Shown piece after piece: positions 47,376 through 58,384 of a DNA stretch of 64,000 nt; position 1 is the stretch's first letter, and each line of letters opens with the position of its first letter. The stretch covers positions 112,358,897 through 112,422,896 of the forward strand of contig OX638370.1 of assembly GCA_951812925.1 (NCBI GenBank). Direction: 5' to 3'. A program made the position numbers and the translations under genes. Below the pieces are notes generated by a model, which was not told where the DNA came from, made no database searches, and saw only the letters and a program-made list of their open reading frames with translations. Source of the DNA: Calliopum simillimum (Eukaryota; Arthropoda; Insecta; Diptera; Lauxaniidae).

Positions 47376-47458
47376 TCCTCCACGCCGAGATTCGAACCCG
47401 GAACACAGTGCTCAGAAATCTATAACAAACTCTTAAGCACATTCGTCTATGAAATCAT
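47376..47458 (-). other. tRNA-like Pol III promoter module inside element B2
   Basis: On the minus strand an A-box-like ATAGACGAATGTGCTTAAGA is followed about 40 bp later by GGTTCGAATCTCG, a near-consensus tRNA B box. The spacing and the shape (long variable arm) resemble a class II tRNA such as Ser or Leu. Copy B1 has only the A-box-like part (about 43,228-43,250). It is not a complete tRNA gene, since I could not form a full cloverleaf. Confidence 0.45.
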
Positions 47459-47485
47459 TTGACATTTTTGTGTAAAATTTGAATA

Positions 47486-47872
47486 ATCAGGCATGTCGTG
47501 AAATCCGATTGATTTCAATCGGATTTCATTTGGGAGGCTTTTTGATGAAAACGGTTAGTCGAACGATAAAAAATATTAGAATCTCTTTTGTGGAGAATAA
47601 CAGGTTCTGCAAATAATATTGATTTGCAGTAACGAAAAAATAACCGTTTAGGAAATATTCTTAAAAAACTGCAAAAAGTTGAAAATTTGATTTTATCGAA
47701 TATTTTCTAAACAGTAATTTTTACGTTAATTTAAATCAATACTTTTGGTAGAACCTGTTTTTCTCCACAAAAGAGATTCTGATACTTTTCATCGTTCGAC
47801 TCACCGTTTTCATCAAAAAGCCTCCCAAATGAAATCCGATTAAGATCAATCGGATTTCACGACATGCCTGAT
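47486..47872. mobile_element. 387-bp MITE inserted in B2, TA flanks
   Basis: ATCAGGCATGTCGTGAAATC at the left mirrors GATTTCACGACATGCCTGAT at the right, with TA outside each (47,484-47,485, 47,873-47,874). The arms contain CGGATTTCATTTGGGAGGC, ACGGTTAGTCGAACGATAAA and GAATAACAGGTTCTGC and their complements. Related copies are at 15,879 and 22,144. Confidence 0.9.
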
Positions 47873-48347
47873 TAAATTTAATTTTTTGAAATTTATAAAT
47901 AAAATAAGAAAAAAAAATTGGCCTTTTACTGGTCCGAATTGGTACAATTAGTACTGGTGCAATTAACCTTTTTCTGGTCCGATTATAATGCGCAAGGAGG
48001 CAATTGGTTACGCCCAATGACAATCAATGTAAAACGTAAATATAACTTTACATGTGTTGGGACCAGAATTTGGACTAGTCGATTTCTCCCATGGACTAGT
48101 TTGCAAACTAGTTTTGGAATAGTCCGTGGTCCTGCAGGGTAGCTTAAAGTTTTCAATAAAAAATTTTCTCAACAACTTTAGTGTGAGCTCATAAAATCTT
48201 TTATAAACCAAGTCAAAAAATTAGTTTTTTCCTTATACATAACTCCTCAGAGGTACATTTTAGAACCCTCTGGTGCAATTTTTAGTTTAGTTTTGGTCTC
48301 CTCTATCACTTCCTAGAAGCTTCGTGGCCTTATTGTTTACAGCCTTT

Positions 48348-48725
48348 ATATTAAACTTAACACTTTGGGTGATACCGCACTAAATGTCTCACACGTGTTG
48401 CACAAAATATTCTTAAAAGAACATGGGAAGACACTTAAAAAACCAAAGAATTTCTGGCGAATGTGACATTTGTATGAGAGCATCCATCGGCGGAAGTAAA
48501 AATAAAAATGTATTTTATTAATACATTAATAGTGTACTTTTTTTTCAAATTCAACTATTGATAATTTAATATATTTATAATATAAATGAAATATATGCAG
48601 CAATGAAACGCGAGTGACATATTGTACGATACTAAAATGAAGCTGTCCTTTACTTTTCAAATAATAACACTGGCAAAGAAATTAAAAAAATAAAATGAAC
48701 TTTTGACTAGACATGTGTAGCCTTA
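48348..48725. other. Short intron-like stretch
   Basis: Nothing recognisable. Confidence 0.35.
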
Positions 48726-49231
48726 CGTACTCTTCGACGCTGAATCCAAATTCGAGGTCATAATTGCTTGCCTACATGCAAGATTTCGAGTTATCCTTGC
48801 TTGAAGTTGCTGATAGCGCTGTTTTTAAGCTTTGGTAGCAGCCATCAAACTATACTTTTTAATTTTTCCGATCATATTCTTACTTTCCGAGTTATTTACG
48901 TTTGAAGTAAAGGCATAAAATTATAAATGTTTTTTGGCCAAACTTTGATATTTCTCTACAAATTCGTAGTCCTTTGTATGGGTCGAGATGCGTTTACTTC
49001 TAATGGTGATATCTTCAAGAGTTAGGGTCGAATTGAAAAAGTTTCAAGGTATAGTTTAATGAGAAAGATTTTGGCTTTCTGATACAATTATAAAAATGGA
49101 ATTATATCTTTTCCTGGAACTGTGCCATAAGCCTGAAAACAGAGCTTCAACTTCAAGTAAAGATATCTCGAAATGATGCAGGTTTATCAGCAATTCTGAC
49201 CTCGGATTCGGATTCAGCGTCAAAAAGTATA
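48726..49231. mobile_element. Foldback element with GACGCTGAATCC termini
   Basis: ACGTACTCTTCGACGCTGAA at the left and the complementary TTCAGCGTCAAAAAGTATAT at the right bound about 500 bp. GAGTTATCCTTGCTTGAAG and CTTCAAGTAAAGATATCTC continue the arms. Confidence 0.72.
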
Positions 49232-49797
49232 TAAGGATACATTTGTCTATTAAGAAGTTCATTCTGTTTTTTTTTTATTTTGTGGTCCTGTGGAATCGAA
49301 ATAAAATAAAAAAACAAAAGTTATATATAATGATTAATAAATTGCTGTTATTTAAGTTATTCGAAAAAAATATATATTTTATGAAATATAATAAAAGAAA
49401 CTGTTTATATTTAAGTAATTTGATATTGCAAAAAACAAAAAAAAAAAAAACAAAAAATTATAAATAAATAAATATTTGAAGCCTGAAGTTTCTTAAATAT
49501 CATTTATTGTATTTAGAATTATTTATTGGGTTTAACTTTCTTTTGCGCTAATGGTTTCACGGTTTCAATTCTTCAACTATTTTTGAATTCTCCACTGCAA
49601 ATTCTCTTATAGATTTGTTAAGTTAATTCTTTTTTTTTTTTCATAAAATAAATACTAGAATTTATTGTTTTTTAACTTTCATTTTATTATTTTTATTATT
49701 TATATTTATTGTTTTATTTTTATTATTCTTATTTTTCTAATATATTTTTTCTTTTGTTTTTTGTCTTTTATTTTTTCGTTTACATAATTTCATATAG
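49232..49797. other. Intron-like stretch upstream of the seventh finger exon
   Basis: AT-rich and T-rich near its end, with acceptor TAATTTCATATAG. The upstream tract is interrupted by purines, a slightly weaker site than the others. Confidence 0.4.
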
Positions 49798-50210
49798 ATT
49801 TTTATATGGCACACTCGGAACCCGGTGATTTGCTTAAGCATATGCAGTTTCGTTTTCCCTGTCATGTCTGTGGTCGCAGCTATCTACGTAAGGCGCATCT
49901 AAAACGTCACATCACGAACGAATGCATTGGTGTCCCGCCAAAGTTTTGTTGTGAGATTTGCCCATCAAGATATAAACGCAATGAAGATCTGAAACGACAT
50001 TTGATTAAAATACATAATGTATTTTTAGATCGACCACGCCTACCACCAGATGTTGAAGTTAAAATGTTACCGACATTATATACCTCACGCTATAAAACAA
50101 ATCCAGCAGATAGGCATACGAGTATTTATGATAAACCTGTTGATGATAATGATGATACGTACGATTCGTTATCGCATAATGCAGATCTATTCAATATGTC
50201 TATGCAGTAG
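49798..50210 (+). CDS. lola: lola alternative 3' terminal coding exon 7 in window (two fingers)
   Basis: The exon opens after CATATAG with AT completing an upstream codon, then FYMAHSEPGDLLKHMQ, and runs about 136 residues to TAG. The methionine at 49,806 is internal to the exon. The first finger (CHVC from 49,860 ... H ... C) is C2HC; a linker with GVPPKF leads to CCEIC, where the second cysteine starts a C2H2 finger ending H at 50,015. The tail contains DRPRLPPDVEVKMLPTLY and an acidic Asp/Asn stretch. The finger pair and linker length fit the Lola pattern. Confidence 0.93.
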
Positions 50211-50840
50211 TGAAAGTAAAAGCTTAAATTATAAATTGACTTAATGATGCAAGTACAAATTTTTGATTTTTATACTTCTATTCTTTATGTATATAAGTAG
50301 TATGTATACCTTTAAGTTTCCTTTGCACTTTGTTACAAGTCGATTTCTGAGCTTAAACTTTATAATTCCAAAGTATAAAAGTTATGGACGACTTAACGAA
50401 ATTCGGAATATTTAAAAGCTAAAAGTTTTTTTTACTTATATTCCAAGAAGTAAAACAAAAAGAGCAGCAATAAATATCAGAAGTTCATTCATATTTGGAT
50501 TCCCATGGGACCTCTTATTATGAATCTGAACTTGGTTTATTCTATCATATCGGGATCCAGAGTTATACTTCGATAGTGCAAAAATCAATATTTTGAGGAT
50601 ACTTAAAACTATATAACAAAAACAGAAAAATAGTAAAATTAAAACTTTTTAACGAATTCGATTCCATTCCACCATAAACGCCTATAAGTACTGGGGTCGA
50701 AAAACCACAATAAGACTTGGTGAAAGTAGGGGATAAAAGAAAAATGGGCTACCGCAGATCCCGGCAACATCCACTTTCTTGTTAAACGTGGTCTTGTCTT
50801 TTTGTCTTTAAGAATCTGAACTCAGTTTTAGGTACTCATA
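50211..50840. other. Stretch after the seventh exon, probable 3' UTR then intron
   Basis: No repeat termini or second exon could be supported. Confidence 0.35.
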
Positions 50841-51836
50841 TATGAGACAAATCACGCCAAGTGTGTACCCCAAATTCCACTTATTGATAAAATTTAATTC
50901 TAATAACCTGAATCTAATGCTTAGGTTATTAGTAAACATTCCCTATACAAAAAATGTTAAAATTTTTAAAATTTTAATTTTTACATAAATTTTTATAAAA
51001 TTCAAAATTGATCAAACTTAAATTTTGAAAATTTATTTCATGAAAGCTGTTTACTCAAACTAAATGAAATTTTGCAGGCATGTTAAAAAAAATGTCAAAT
51101 TTTAAAAAAATACAATATTTAAAAAAAAATTTTTTTGTTTTTATTTTGTTACTTCTTTTAAATTTTTAAACAAACAATTTAATTTTTTTATGCTTTCTTA
51201 ATGAGTTAATTTTTTCATTTTTTTTTATTAAGTAGAAGCGTATAATATTTAAGTTCTTAAATTCGTAAGAAAATTGGACTGCACGGCACTATTTATGTCA
51301 AATTTAATTTTTTAACTGCGTAGCGGCGAGCTGTAAATCTGCAGCTCACGCTATTTAGGCCAGTCAAATTATGATTTTACCTCGGAATGAGAGATAATAA
51401 GCTGAAAACTGGTATACACCTTCATTATAATGTTCTAAAAGTAGTCTGAAAAGTCTCTTGTCTGCGTCTTAAGTTATTCAAGGTCAAAGATCAAAAAAAC
51501 CAGTTTCTTGCAAATATCTCGTAAACGGTTGCTTTTTCAGAAAATTTTGTAGCCCTGGTAATTTCCTATATAAAAGTCCTCAAAGCTGTTTTCGTAGGGC
51601 TTATAGTTTAGGAGATATTCTAATTAGAAAAGTGGTAAAGCATGGTAATTCATACATGCAGCGTATTAGTGTGCATGGCAATATGTTGATTTTTAAAGTG
51701 TCATAACTCAAGAACGATGAGTCGCACGAAGTAATCAAAACCATCTGTTTAAAGGAAATTTTTTTTTTTTTGTATAGTGAGTGTTTACTAATAATAGTGG
51801 AATTTGGGGTACACACTTGGCGTGATTTGTCTCATA
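50841..51836. mobile_element. 1-kb element with 40-bp inverted termini, TA flanks
   Basis: TATGAGACAAATCACGCC and AAGTGTGTACCCCAAATTCC at the left are mirrored by GGAATTTGGGGTACACACTT and GGCGTGATTTGTCTCATA at the right. TA precedes and follows. The interior has TATCTCGTAAACGG and TCATAACTCAAGAACG but no transposase frame. A defective or non-autonomous DNA transposon. Confidence 0.85.
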
Positions 51837-52477
51837 TAACATACTCAAGTAATGCTGACGCCCACTCTATTATCAGAAATGTGATTTTTGTATAATAAAT
51901 GAAATATTTTGTTTTCAAAAAATAACATTTTATTACGTAGGCCCTATGCTATAACAAAAAATTTTTTTGGAAATTCTTTACTGCTCTATATCTTGAATTA
52001 GAATAAGAAAAGGCTTAGGATCCATTCACCAAATTACAAACCCTGATAAGACTCAATTAGAAGTCAGTCGATAGGCGCAAGGCATTAACAAATATCATAA
52101 TGTCCCTTAGAGGAAAGGCGGCCACCTCAGGACTAACTTGCGATAACTTCCTATTTTACTTTAGCTATGTCCACATATAATAATATATTTATAACCACCG
52201 ATTATATTAAAAGAATTTATATTATTTAGTTTATCTAGCTTAAGATTTTTTTTACCTTTTCTTAAGAAATATTATTGTTTTCACTAAGATAATTATTTAT
52301 ATCTAAAACTGTAGTGCCTTATTTTGAGTATTTTTTTTTTTTAATCGCAACTTACATACGTTGAACTATAATGTTTATAGAGCACTACTATAGCTTTAAA
52401 CTCCTCCCTATTAAATATAAAAAAATTTTTTCTAGAATATTTATCATAGACCATGGAATAAATGATTTTTTTTTTTT
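51837..52477. other. AT-rich intron-like stretch, nothing recognisable
   Basis: No exon or repeat termini could be supported. Confidence 0.35.
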
Positions 52478-53110
52478 GGATCCAAATTTTTCATTTATTA
52501 TTGAAAATCTCTATTTTAAATAAATAAAAATTTAAGCAACATCTCCGCCTTTGAGAAAATTATAAAAAATACGTGGGCACCCTCCGCATGTCTAGGGACT
52601 ATATTCCAGAAAATTGGAGTAATCGATATTGATTCAAAAGTTATTAGTAATATAGTGTGCCGTGCAATACTTTTTTCAGTAGTGGACAAAAACAAGGCAT
52701 CTTACAAAAAAAGTGTAAAAGGCATAAAATGCTTACAATCTTCTAAGAAACACATTTGATTTTTTTTTTAGGAATTTTTTTAACGCATTATTTTTTTTTT
52801 TTTTTAACCAATTTTTAGAAAATTACAAAATGTCTTGAAAAATTCTGAAAAAAATTTGCACGTGTTCCTTTGACATTTCTAAGCATTTTATGCCATATAC
52901 ATTCGTAAGACGCCTTGTTTTTCTCTACAAAAAAGAATTGCACGGCAAACTATATTGCTAGTATTTTTTGAGCCAATATCGATCACCCCAATTTTTTTCT
53001 GCAATATAGTTCCTAGACATGCGGAGGGTGCCCACTTATTTTTTATAATTTTCTCAAAGGCGGAGATGTTGCTTAAATTTTTTTGAAATAGGGATTTTTC
53101 GGTCCAAAAA
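52478..53110. mobile_element. Foldback element, about 630 bp
   Basis: GCAACATCTCCGCCTTTGAG at the left is repeated in complement (CTCAAAGGCGGAGATGTTGC) at the right. GTGGGCACCCTCCGCATG / CATGCGGAGGGTGCCCAC and ATTGATTCAAAAG pairs continue the arms. The loop has CTAAGCATTTTATGCCAT, shared with 16.3 and 33.6 kb. Confidence 0.88.
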
Positions 53111-53825
53111 AAAAAAAAAAAAATTTCGACCAGGCACGATGTTAAATATTTCATGAAAAATTTTTCTTTACAAAATCTTTACTAGATGCTACAAAAAATA
53201 ATTTTTTTTAAGCCTTTTTTACGTTTTAACGTTAAAACTCTAAGGTGGCTCACTGGAGAAATTTTTGGCCACGTACTAAGAGCCAAACATTCCACATTCA
53301 TAATCATTATACAATTATTGTGTCGGATATGTTATGTAGTATCATTTTAGTTAAAACATAACAAAAATAATACAATCCGTGGCGTAGATAAAGGAGGGGG
53401 GGGGGGTGGAGCTAAAGATCACTTAAAATTAGATTTTTATAAAGTCCAACTTAATCATATGTAACCATATAACCATATTTAAAAATGAAATTAAGTTTTT
53501 ATTTACATATATTTTTCTTTTTTATTTCGTAAGATCCATGCATTAATCTTAATTGTTATTTAAGTCATCACATATCATTCCAAACTATATGAATTTTATA
53601 TACATATCATAAGAAGAATCATTAAGTTATTTTTGAAATAAAAATTTTGGATAAAATTTAAAAAATACACACGTAGCATTTTTTGTTTTTAAACATAAGT
53701 TGGAAGCACCTTATACATATGGAATGAAGGCTCAGACTTTGTTCGCTAGCTCAAAGAGTCTTGTGATCGATATACTTTGTTGCTGTCAATATCGAAACAT
53801 TCAACGTAATCATAATCATAATTAT
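53111..53825. other. Intron-like stretch with a G run
   Basis: A run of about 12 G bases lies near 53,395-53,406 in otherwise AT-rich DNA. No other feature. Confidence 0.35.
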
Positions 53826-54045
53826 TTTACGGTTTTTCGAAATCTGCACATTTGGTTCCATCTTGTGTGAAATTTTGGTACCTCTAGCTTGAAATTGAAG
53901 GCCTGAGAGCTATTTTTAAATTCACAACCTAAATTTTTTTTCATATAGGTTTTCATATAAAAAAAAAAGTTAAAATACAAAAATGCTCATAACTAAAAAC
54001 TGCAATTTTCGAGTTACCAACTTTTACGTTGGACGTATCGATATG
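53826..54045. repeat. Dispersed repeat, copy 2
   Basis: GGTACCTCTAGCTTGAAAT, GAGAGCTATTTTTAAATTC, ACAACCTAA and, at the end, ACCAACTTTTACGTTGGACG match the copy at 10,877-11,095. Confidence 0.6.
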
Positions 54046-54602
54046 TATTTTAGAATATGTTTCCGTAGTTTGGATTCTCAGTGCATATAAATGAAACGTA
54101 GACGCCATATACAGAAAAAGCTCTGCGCAATCATTTATTACCACATGGAGAAAGGTTGAAATTAAGTAAAATTGTCTTAGTCTTCCAAAGGGTTAAATAA
54201 ATAAATAAACAAAATAAATAAATTAATCTCCAAAATTCTAAAGCACAAAATTGATGACCTTACAAAAAGCTGCTATTTAAGATCCGACTCTAAAACTGAG
54301 GAAGATTAGGAAGTGCTCCAAATTAAAGTTGGGAAAAAAATTTACTTGAATTTTGAATAATAATTTAGATTTGGCTTCTCCGGAAATCAGGATGTTTTTA
54401 GGAAATATTTTTTTAAATAAAATACAGCGTCGAAATTTAATAAAATCTCAAGATCGTAAACTTTAAAATTTTTTAACATATGTTGGAAACATTACGTTGG
54501 TACAATAAAAGGTAACTTTTCACAAATTTCAAGACATTTTAATCTTATTTAATTATTTTTTATTTTATTTTATTTATTGTACTTTTTCATTTACTTTCTC
54601 AG

Positions 54603-54790
54603 GTTAACAAGCCTTGCATCTTTTTTAAGGTGAGTTATCTTTGTTTAAAATTTCTATATTTCTTTTAATTTTTGTTTTTCTCTTTTTATTTTTTAGATTA
54701 TGGGTTCTTATAAATTTTATTAAGATTTTAAATTTACAAAATCATAATTTCTTGTATTCGATTGGGTGCTACATAAGAGTTTTGGTAAGT
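54603..54790 (+). other. Cluster of consensus splice sites, possible small exons
   Basis: CATTTACTTTCTCAG ends at 54,602. After 27 bases comes AAG|GTGAGT (donor at 54,630). A 67-bp pyrimidine-rich intron-like stretch ends TTATTTTTTAG at 54,696. After 88 bases there is TTTTG|GTAAGT (donor at 54,785). In Lola phase neither segment is open beyond five codons. The second contains a start codon followed by six sense codons. They may be untranslated exons or chance sites. Confidence 0.35.
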
Positions 54791-54914
54791 AAAAAATTTT
54801 TTTTATTAATAATATAAAACTCATTCCCTTAGTATGCTGATCACTTTCTTGATGGCCCAATCTGCGACAAGAAAAAAATTATTTAATACAAGTGGGGCAA
54901 AAGTAATAGTCCAC

Positions 54915-55240
54915 AAAATATGATCTATGGTCTGTCCTTTATGGTCTATGTTCCATAATATATGATACATGATCCGTCTTTTACTGAGTGTGGCTCATAA
55001 TATATGATCTATTATGTTATTGATATAGTATATGGTCCATAATCTTTGGTCTATGATCTGCCTCTTATGGACTATGACCCATAATCTATGGTCTACAATC
55101 TCTTCTATATAGTCAATGGTCCGTAATCTCTTCTTTATAGACAATGGTCCATAATCTATAGTCTATGGTAAATAATATATGGTCTATGGTTCATAATCTT
55201 TGGCCTGTGATCTGTCGTTTATGATCTGTGGTCCGTCCAT
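54915..55240. repeat. Degenerate tandem repeat of ATGGTC/CATAATC units
   Basis: Units such as ATGGTCTATG, GGTCCATAATCTATG and TGATCTGTC recur about fifteen times with substitutions and variable spacing. There are no long identical units, so it is an old satellite-like array. Confidence 0.8.
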
Positions 55241-56384
55241 ATACATACTAAAATTGTAGAATAAAATAAAATAAATGACGCAATAAAATATGCATCTTAA
55301 ATCCTTTCCTTAGCAGAATGTTACTTAGAAGTGGAAAAAATGTTTTAATTTAAGTTTCAAAGGTAACCACTTAATATAATGAAGCTAGCAGGCTGCCCTA
55401 AAATAAGACTTGTACCTAAGTATATTTTGCAGTTACTGTACTTTTTTCTGCTTTTTCAATAACTTCTATTTGCGTTGCTTTCTTTAGCTTCCTTCCTATC
55501 TCTAAAAATAAGTTTTGCTAAAAATAATCCTGTTGCACAGGGCAATACAAGTTGTGCATTGTTGTACCATAAGGGTTTCTTTCTTTTTTTTGTCCTTTCA
55601 CTCGCCCACACACATTTTTATGTACGCGTACATACCAAATGCCTATCAGTTTTTCCAAAACATTTTGTTATTGTTAACTTTTTCCGTTTTCTTCTTTAAA
55701 GCAATTGGTATTTAAAGCAGAAGAAAGAGATTCGTTCTGCTTGTTAATGTGTATTCTTTTGAAATCATAATTTTCTTTCTCTTTCCATATTATGCCCTTC
55801 GGTATACTCCTTATGCAGCATACATACATAGATCCAGACTTTTAGAAAGTCCTGCAAGACTTGTGAAGTTTCAAAAGAAAACACACACTTCGTTCTGTTG
55901 AAGTTTTTCTATGTTTTCGTACTTTTTCTTCGAGATAGTTATCTCTTAGTTTTGTTAAACGTGAGGCAGCTGTTTATATATTTTGAATTGTTTTGTCTTT
56001 TTCATGCAATCAGTTTTATTTGATGTTGGAAACTTTGAAAAAAAAAAACGTAATTTAAAGAAGCTAGAATTTCAAGAATTTTTAATCCGGAGTCGGCCTA
56101 CGCCTATAACTTCTGGTTCTTATTTTGTTTTAGTTCATATATCTGATATTGTTAGAAATCTGAGCGAAAAGTTAAAACTCTTTTCGGATTCGGTGTCAAA
56201 AGATTTATTAGAAATAGATGAGTTTGTTTGTAACATAAAAATAATCTTTGGAACCTTTCTTTCGAAATATCAAAAGTCCAAGCACAAGCTATTTTTCAGG
56301 GTTTATTGTTAGGCGAAGACAATTTTTCCTCACAGTTAGAGTACCTTTCGATAAAAGGTTTGACTTCAAACTTGGAATGTTACG
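55241..56384. other. More complex sequence with no recognised gene
   Basis: Less homopolymeric than the neighbouring introns. It holds open frames at 55,475-55,699 (in Lola phase after an acceptor-like TCTTTAG at 55,487) and 55,983-56,312. Neither has a recognisable domain or finger. Confidence 0.35.
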
Positions 56385-56625
56385 AAGGTGGTTTTACCGG
56401 AACCGGAGTCGGAATCAAATATTTTAAATTTGATTTTTCGGAACCAGTACTGGAGTCGGAACAGAAGTCGGAGATAAAAGAGAGAACGAACGTGAGGAAT
56501 TTCCCGTTACAAAATTTTATTCAGGCTTAATTAAAAACTTTCGGTACCGAAGTCGTAGTCTGAGGTAAAAATAAATCGGAAGTTTCAACCTTTCGTAACC
56601 AGAACCGAAGCTCCATAACACCTCT
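56385..56625. repeat. Degenerate CGGAACCGGAGTCGG repeats
   Basis: Variants such as CCGGAACCGGAGTCGGAATC, CGGAACCAGTACTGGAGTCGG and GGTACCGAAGTCG recur irregularly. It resembles dispersed short repeats of fly genomes. The open frame through it reflects the repeat. Confidence 0.55.
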
Positions 56626-56689
56626 ACTTCAAACTACCCACTAAACGCAAATTTTCATGTGAATTTTTACTGTAATACACTATTTTTGA

Positions 56690-56790
56690 TAACAATTTTT
56701 TATCGTAGGACTCACCACCATTTTTATCAAAACGCTTCCGAAATGAAAAGTCATTGAAACCACACGGAATACGGAACAGGCATGAATATC
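56690..56790. mobile_element. Solo arm of a CCTGTTCCG-type MITE
   Basis: Read on the minus strand it gives CCTGTTCCGTATTCCGTGTGG and continues like the half copy at 15,879. The partner arm is not seen nearby. Confidence 0.55.
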
Positions 56791-57990
56791 AGAATTTTAA
56801 CTTCCGCACTAACCCAACCTTTGACCCTTTATGCTAAGTAAAAACTTTTGCACATATTTATTATCAGTTTAACTTTATGTTGCAAAGTTCTACACAAATT
56901 TAAGAAGATTTTCAAATTTCCCAGATTCGGTAAAAAAATCCCAACATTTTGAATATTTCCTCATCAAACTTCATTATAATGTTATTATGCGTCTCTAACC
57001 GAACTCTCAACGATAAGCCAAGCAATCAATTAAAACTTTACAAAAATATCATTAGGAAATAATGTTAAATCCCATATGACCTTGAATTTGGAAACATGAT
57101 TTTACTAACATACATACAAGTATGCACAACTTTTTGTACAAGTTTCATATAAAAGTACAAACATACCATGCATGTTGTTGCTTTTTTGTATATTGATATT
57201 GAAAGTAAACTATGCCATGGTGAACCAAAAACAAATCCACAACAACAAAACGTATAGTCATAGAAAATAGGATAGAAGAATACAATTTTCTTCTTTAATG
57301 TACAAAATATTTATATGTAGTATGAAAATCAAAACAACCCGCATCAACAATATCGAAAATTTTCCAGTGAAATTTGATTTAGCTGGGATTTTATGTCGCC
57401 TTCTGCTTTGCTACCTACTCTGGTTATTTAAGTCCTCAAAAGCCTTGACGTCGGATAGTGAGGCAATACGCATTAATCCTGCCTAGACACTTGCACGCAA
57501 GCGTATGTATACATATGTACAACTGAGAGTATGTACACAAAATGTAAGCTGACTGCTTTGCGCGCAGGTACGCATGCGCATGCTGCTGCACAATGAAAAC
57601 TTTTCTATTTTGTGCATTAATCTCTTTTTACTGGTGGTACACTGGCGAAAATATACTATCAATATCTCATTTGATAATAGAGTAGAAATTCGCCAAGTGG
57701 GCCCATGATTTTCGACATGGTGACGAAAATTGAAAACGAATATCGCAATGCAATCTATTAAGTGGTAGAAAGCTATGACATATAAAGTTTTGAAAAAAGT
57801 TAATTTGTTTATTTACAATGCACGATTGAAAATTGATGCATCATTTTACAGAAAATTAATTTCTCGTTAACTTTTTATTGAAAGTTTTTGAAAATTGAGT
57901 GGTATGGTAAAAAACAAATACGATAAACGATGAATAATAATCAGAACGCGTTTCTATTAGTTGTTGCTATTTTTTCGTTGGTTTTTTATA
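56791..57990. other. Complex intron-like stretch, possible regulatory DNA
   Basis: Contains GC-richer pieces, for example GCGCGCAGGTACGCATGCGC at 57,560-57,580, unlike the surrounding AT-rich introns. No gene is supported. The 62-codon frame at 57,298-57,486 has no domain I recognise. Confidence 0.35.
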
Positions 57991-58384
57991 AACAAATGTT
58001 CATTTGACTCGGTTCTCCACACGATAACTTAAAATATCTTAAAGAGTCAGCAGCCTTGAAGTCCGACGATAAAAAATCCATTAAAACATTTTTGTGCCCG
58101 CATTCAGTGCATTCAGCGATACTATGCGCCCGAGCTGCGCGTTTGCAGGCTAATGCTTGCGCGCTTAACGTTGCGTTTATGCAAGTTAAAAATTATTATT
58201 ATTTTCAACAAAAGAATCTTATTAAAATACTGTGCGCGGCTCCAAACAATATTTAATATCATTTACCATTAGAGCGGGCACAAAAATGTTTTAGTGGTTT
58301 CTTTATCTTCGGACTTCAAGGCTTCTGTTTCTGGAAGAAATTTTAAGTTATCGTGTAGAGAACCGGGTCAAATGAGCATTTGTT
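57991..58384. mobile_element. Foldback element, about 394 bp
   Basis: AACAAATGTTCATTTGAC and GTTCTCCACACGATAACTT at the left are mirrored by AAGTTATCGTGTAGAGAAC and GTCAAATGAGCATTTGTT at the right. Arms of about 110 bp enclose a 173-bp GC-richer loop with GCGCGCTTAACG. CCTTGAAGTCCGACGATAAA pairs with CTTTATCTTCGGACTTCAAG. Confidence 0.85.

Larger units (their letters stand above)
46925..48139. mobile_element. CCCTG...CAGGG element, copy B2, inserted in A6
   Basis: The termini CCCTGTAAGACCGG and GGTCCTGCAGGG are inverted. TA flanks it at 46,923-46,924 and 48,140-48,141. Because the uninterrupted target is known from other A copies, the TA duplication is well supported. Internal sequence matches B1 over both ends; the middle of B2 carries a further insertion. 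Confidence 0.88.
46541..48347. mobile_element. GTGTAA foldback family, copy A6, interrupted
   Basis: It starts CAGGGTGTAAACTATAAGG and ends AGAAGCTTCGTGGCCTTATT with TTTACAGCC. The two halves, 46,541-46,924 and 48,140-48,347, join as one element when the insertion is removed: CATACAATTA | GCTTAAAGTTT reads as the continuous arm seen in A3 and A5. The insertion B2 and its TA duplication occupy the rest. Confidence 0.85.

Noticed and set aside
55475..55699. Frame in lola phase after the acceptor-like site at 55,487
   Set aside because: Seventy codons of hydrophobic, Phe-rich sequence without a finger. The acceptor tract is weak.
55983..56312. 109-codon plus-strand frame
   Set aside because: No recognisable domain, no supported splice site in phase, and it leads into degenerate CGGAACCGG repeats.
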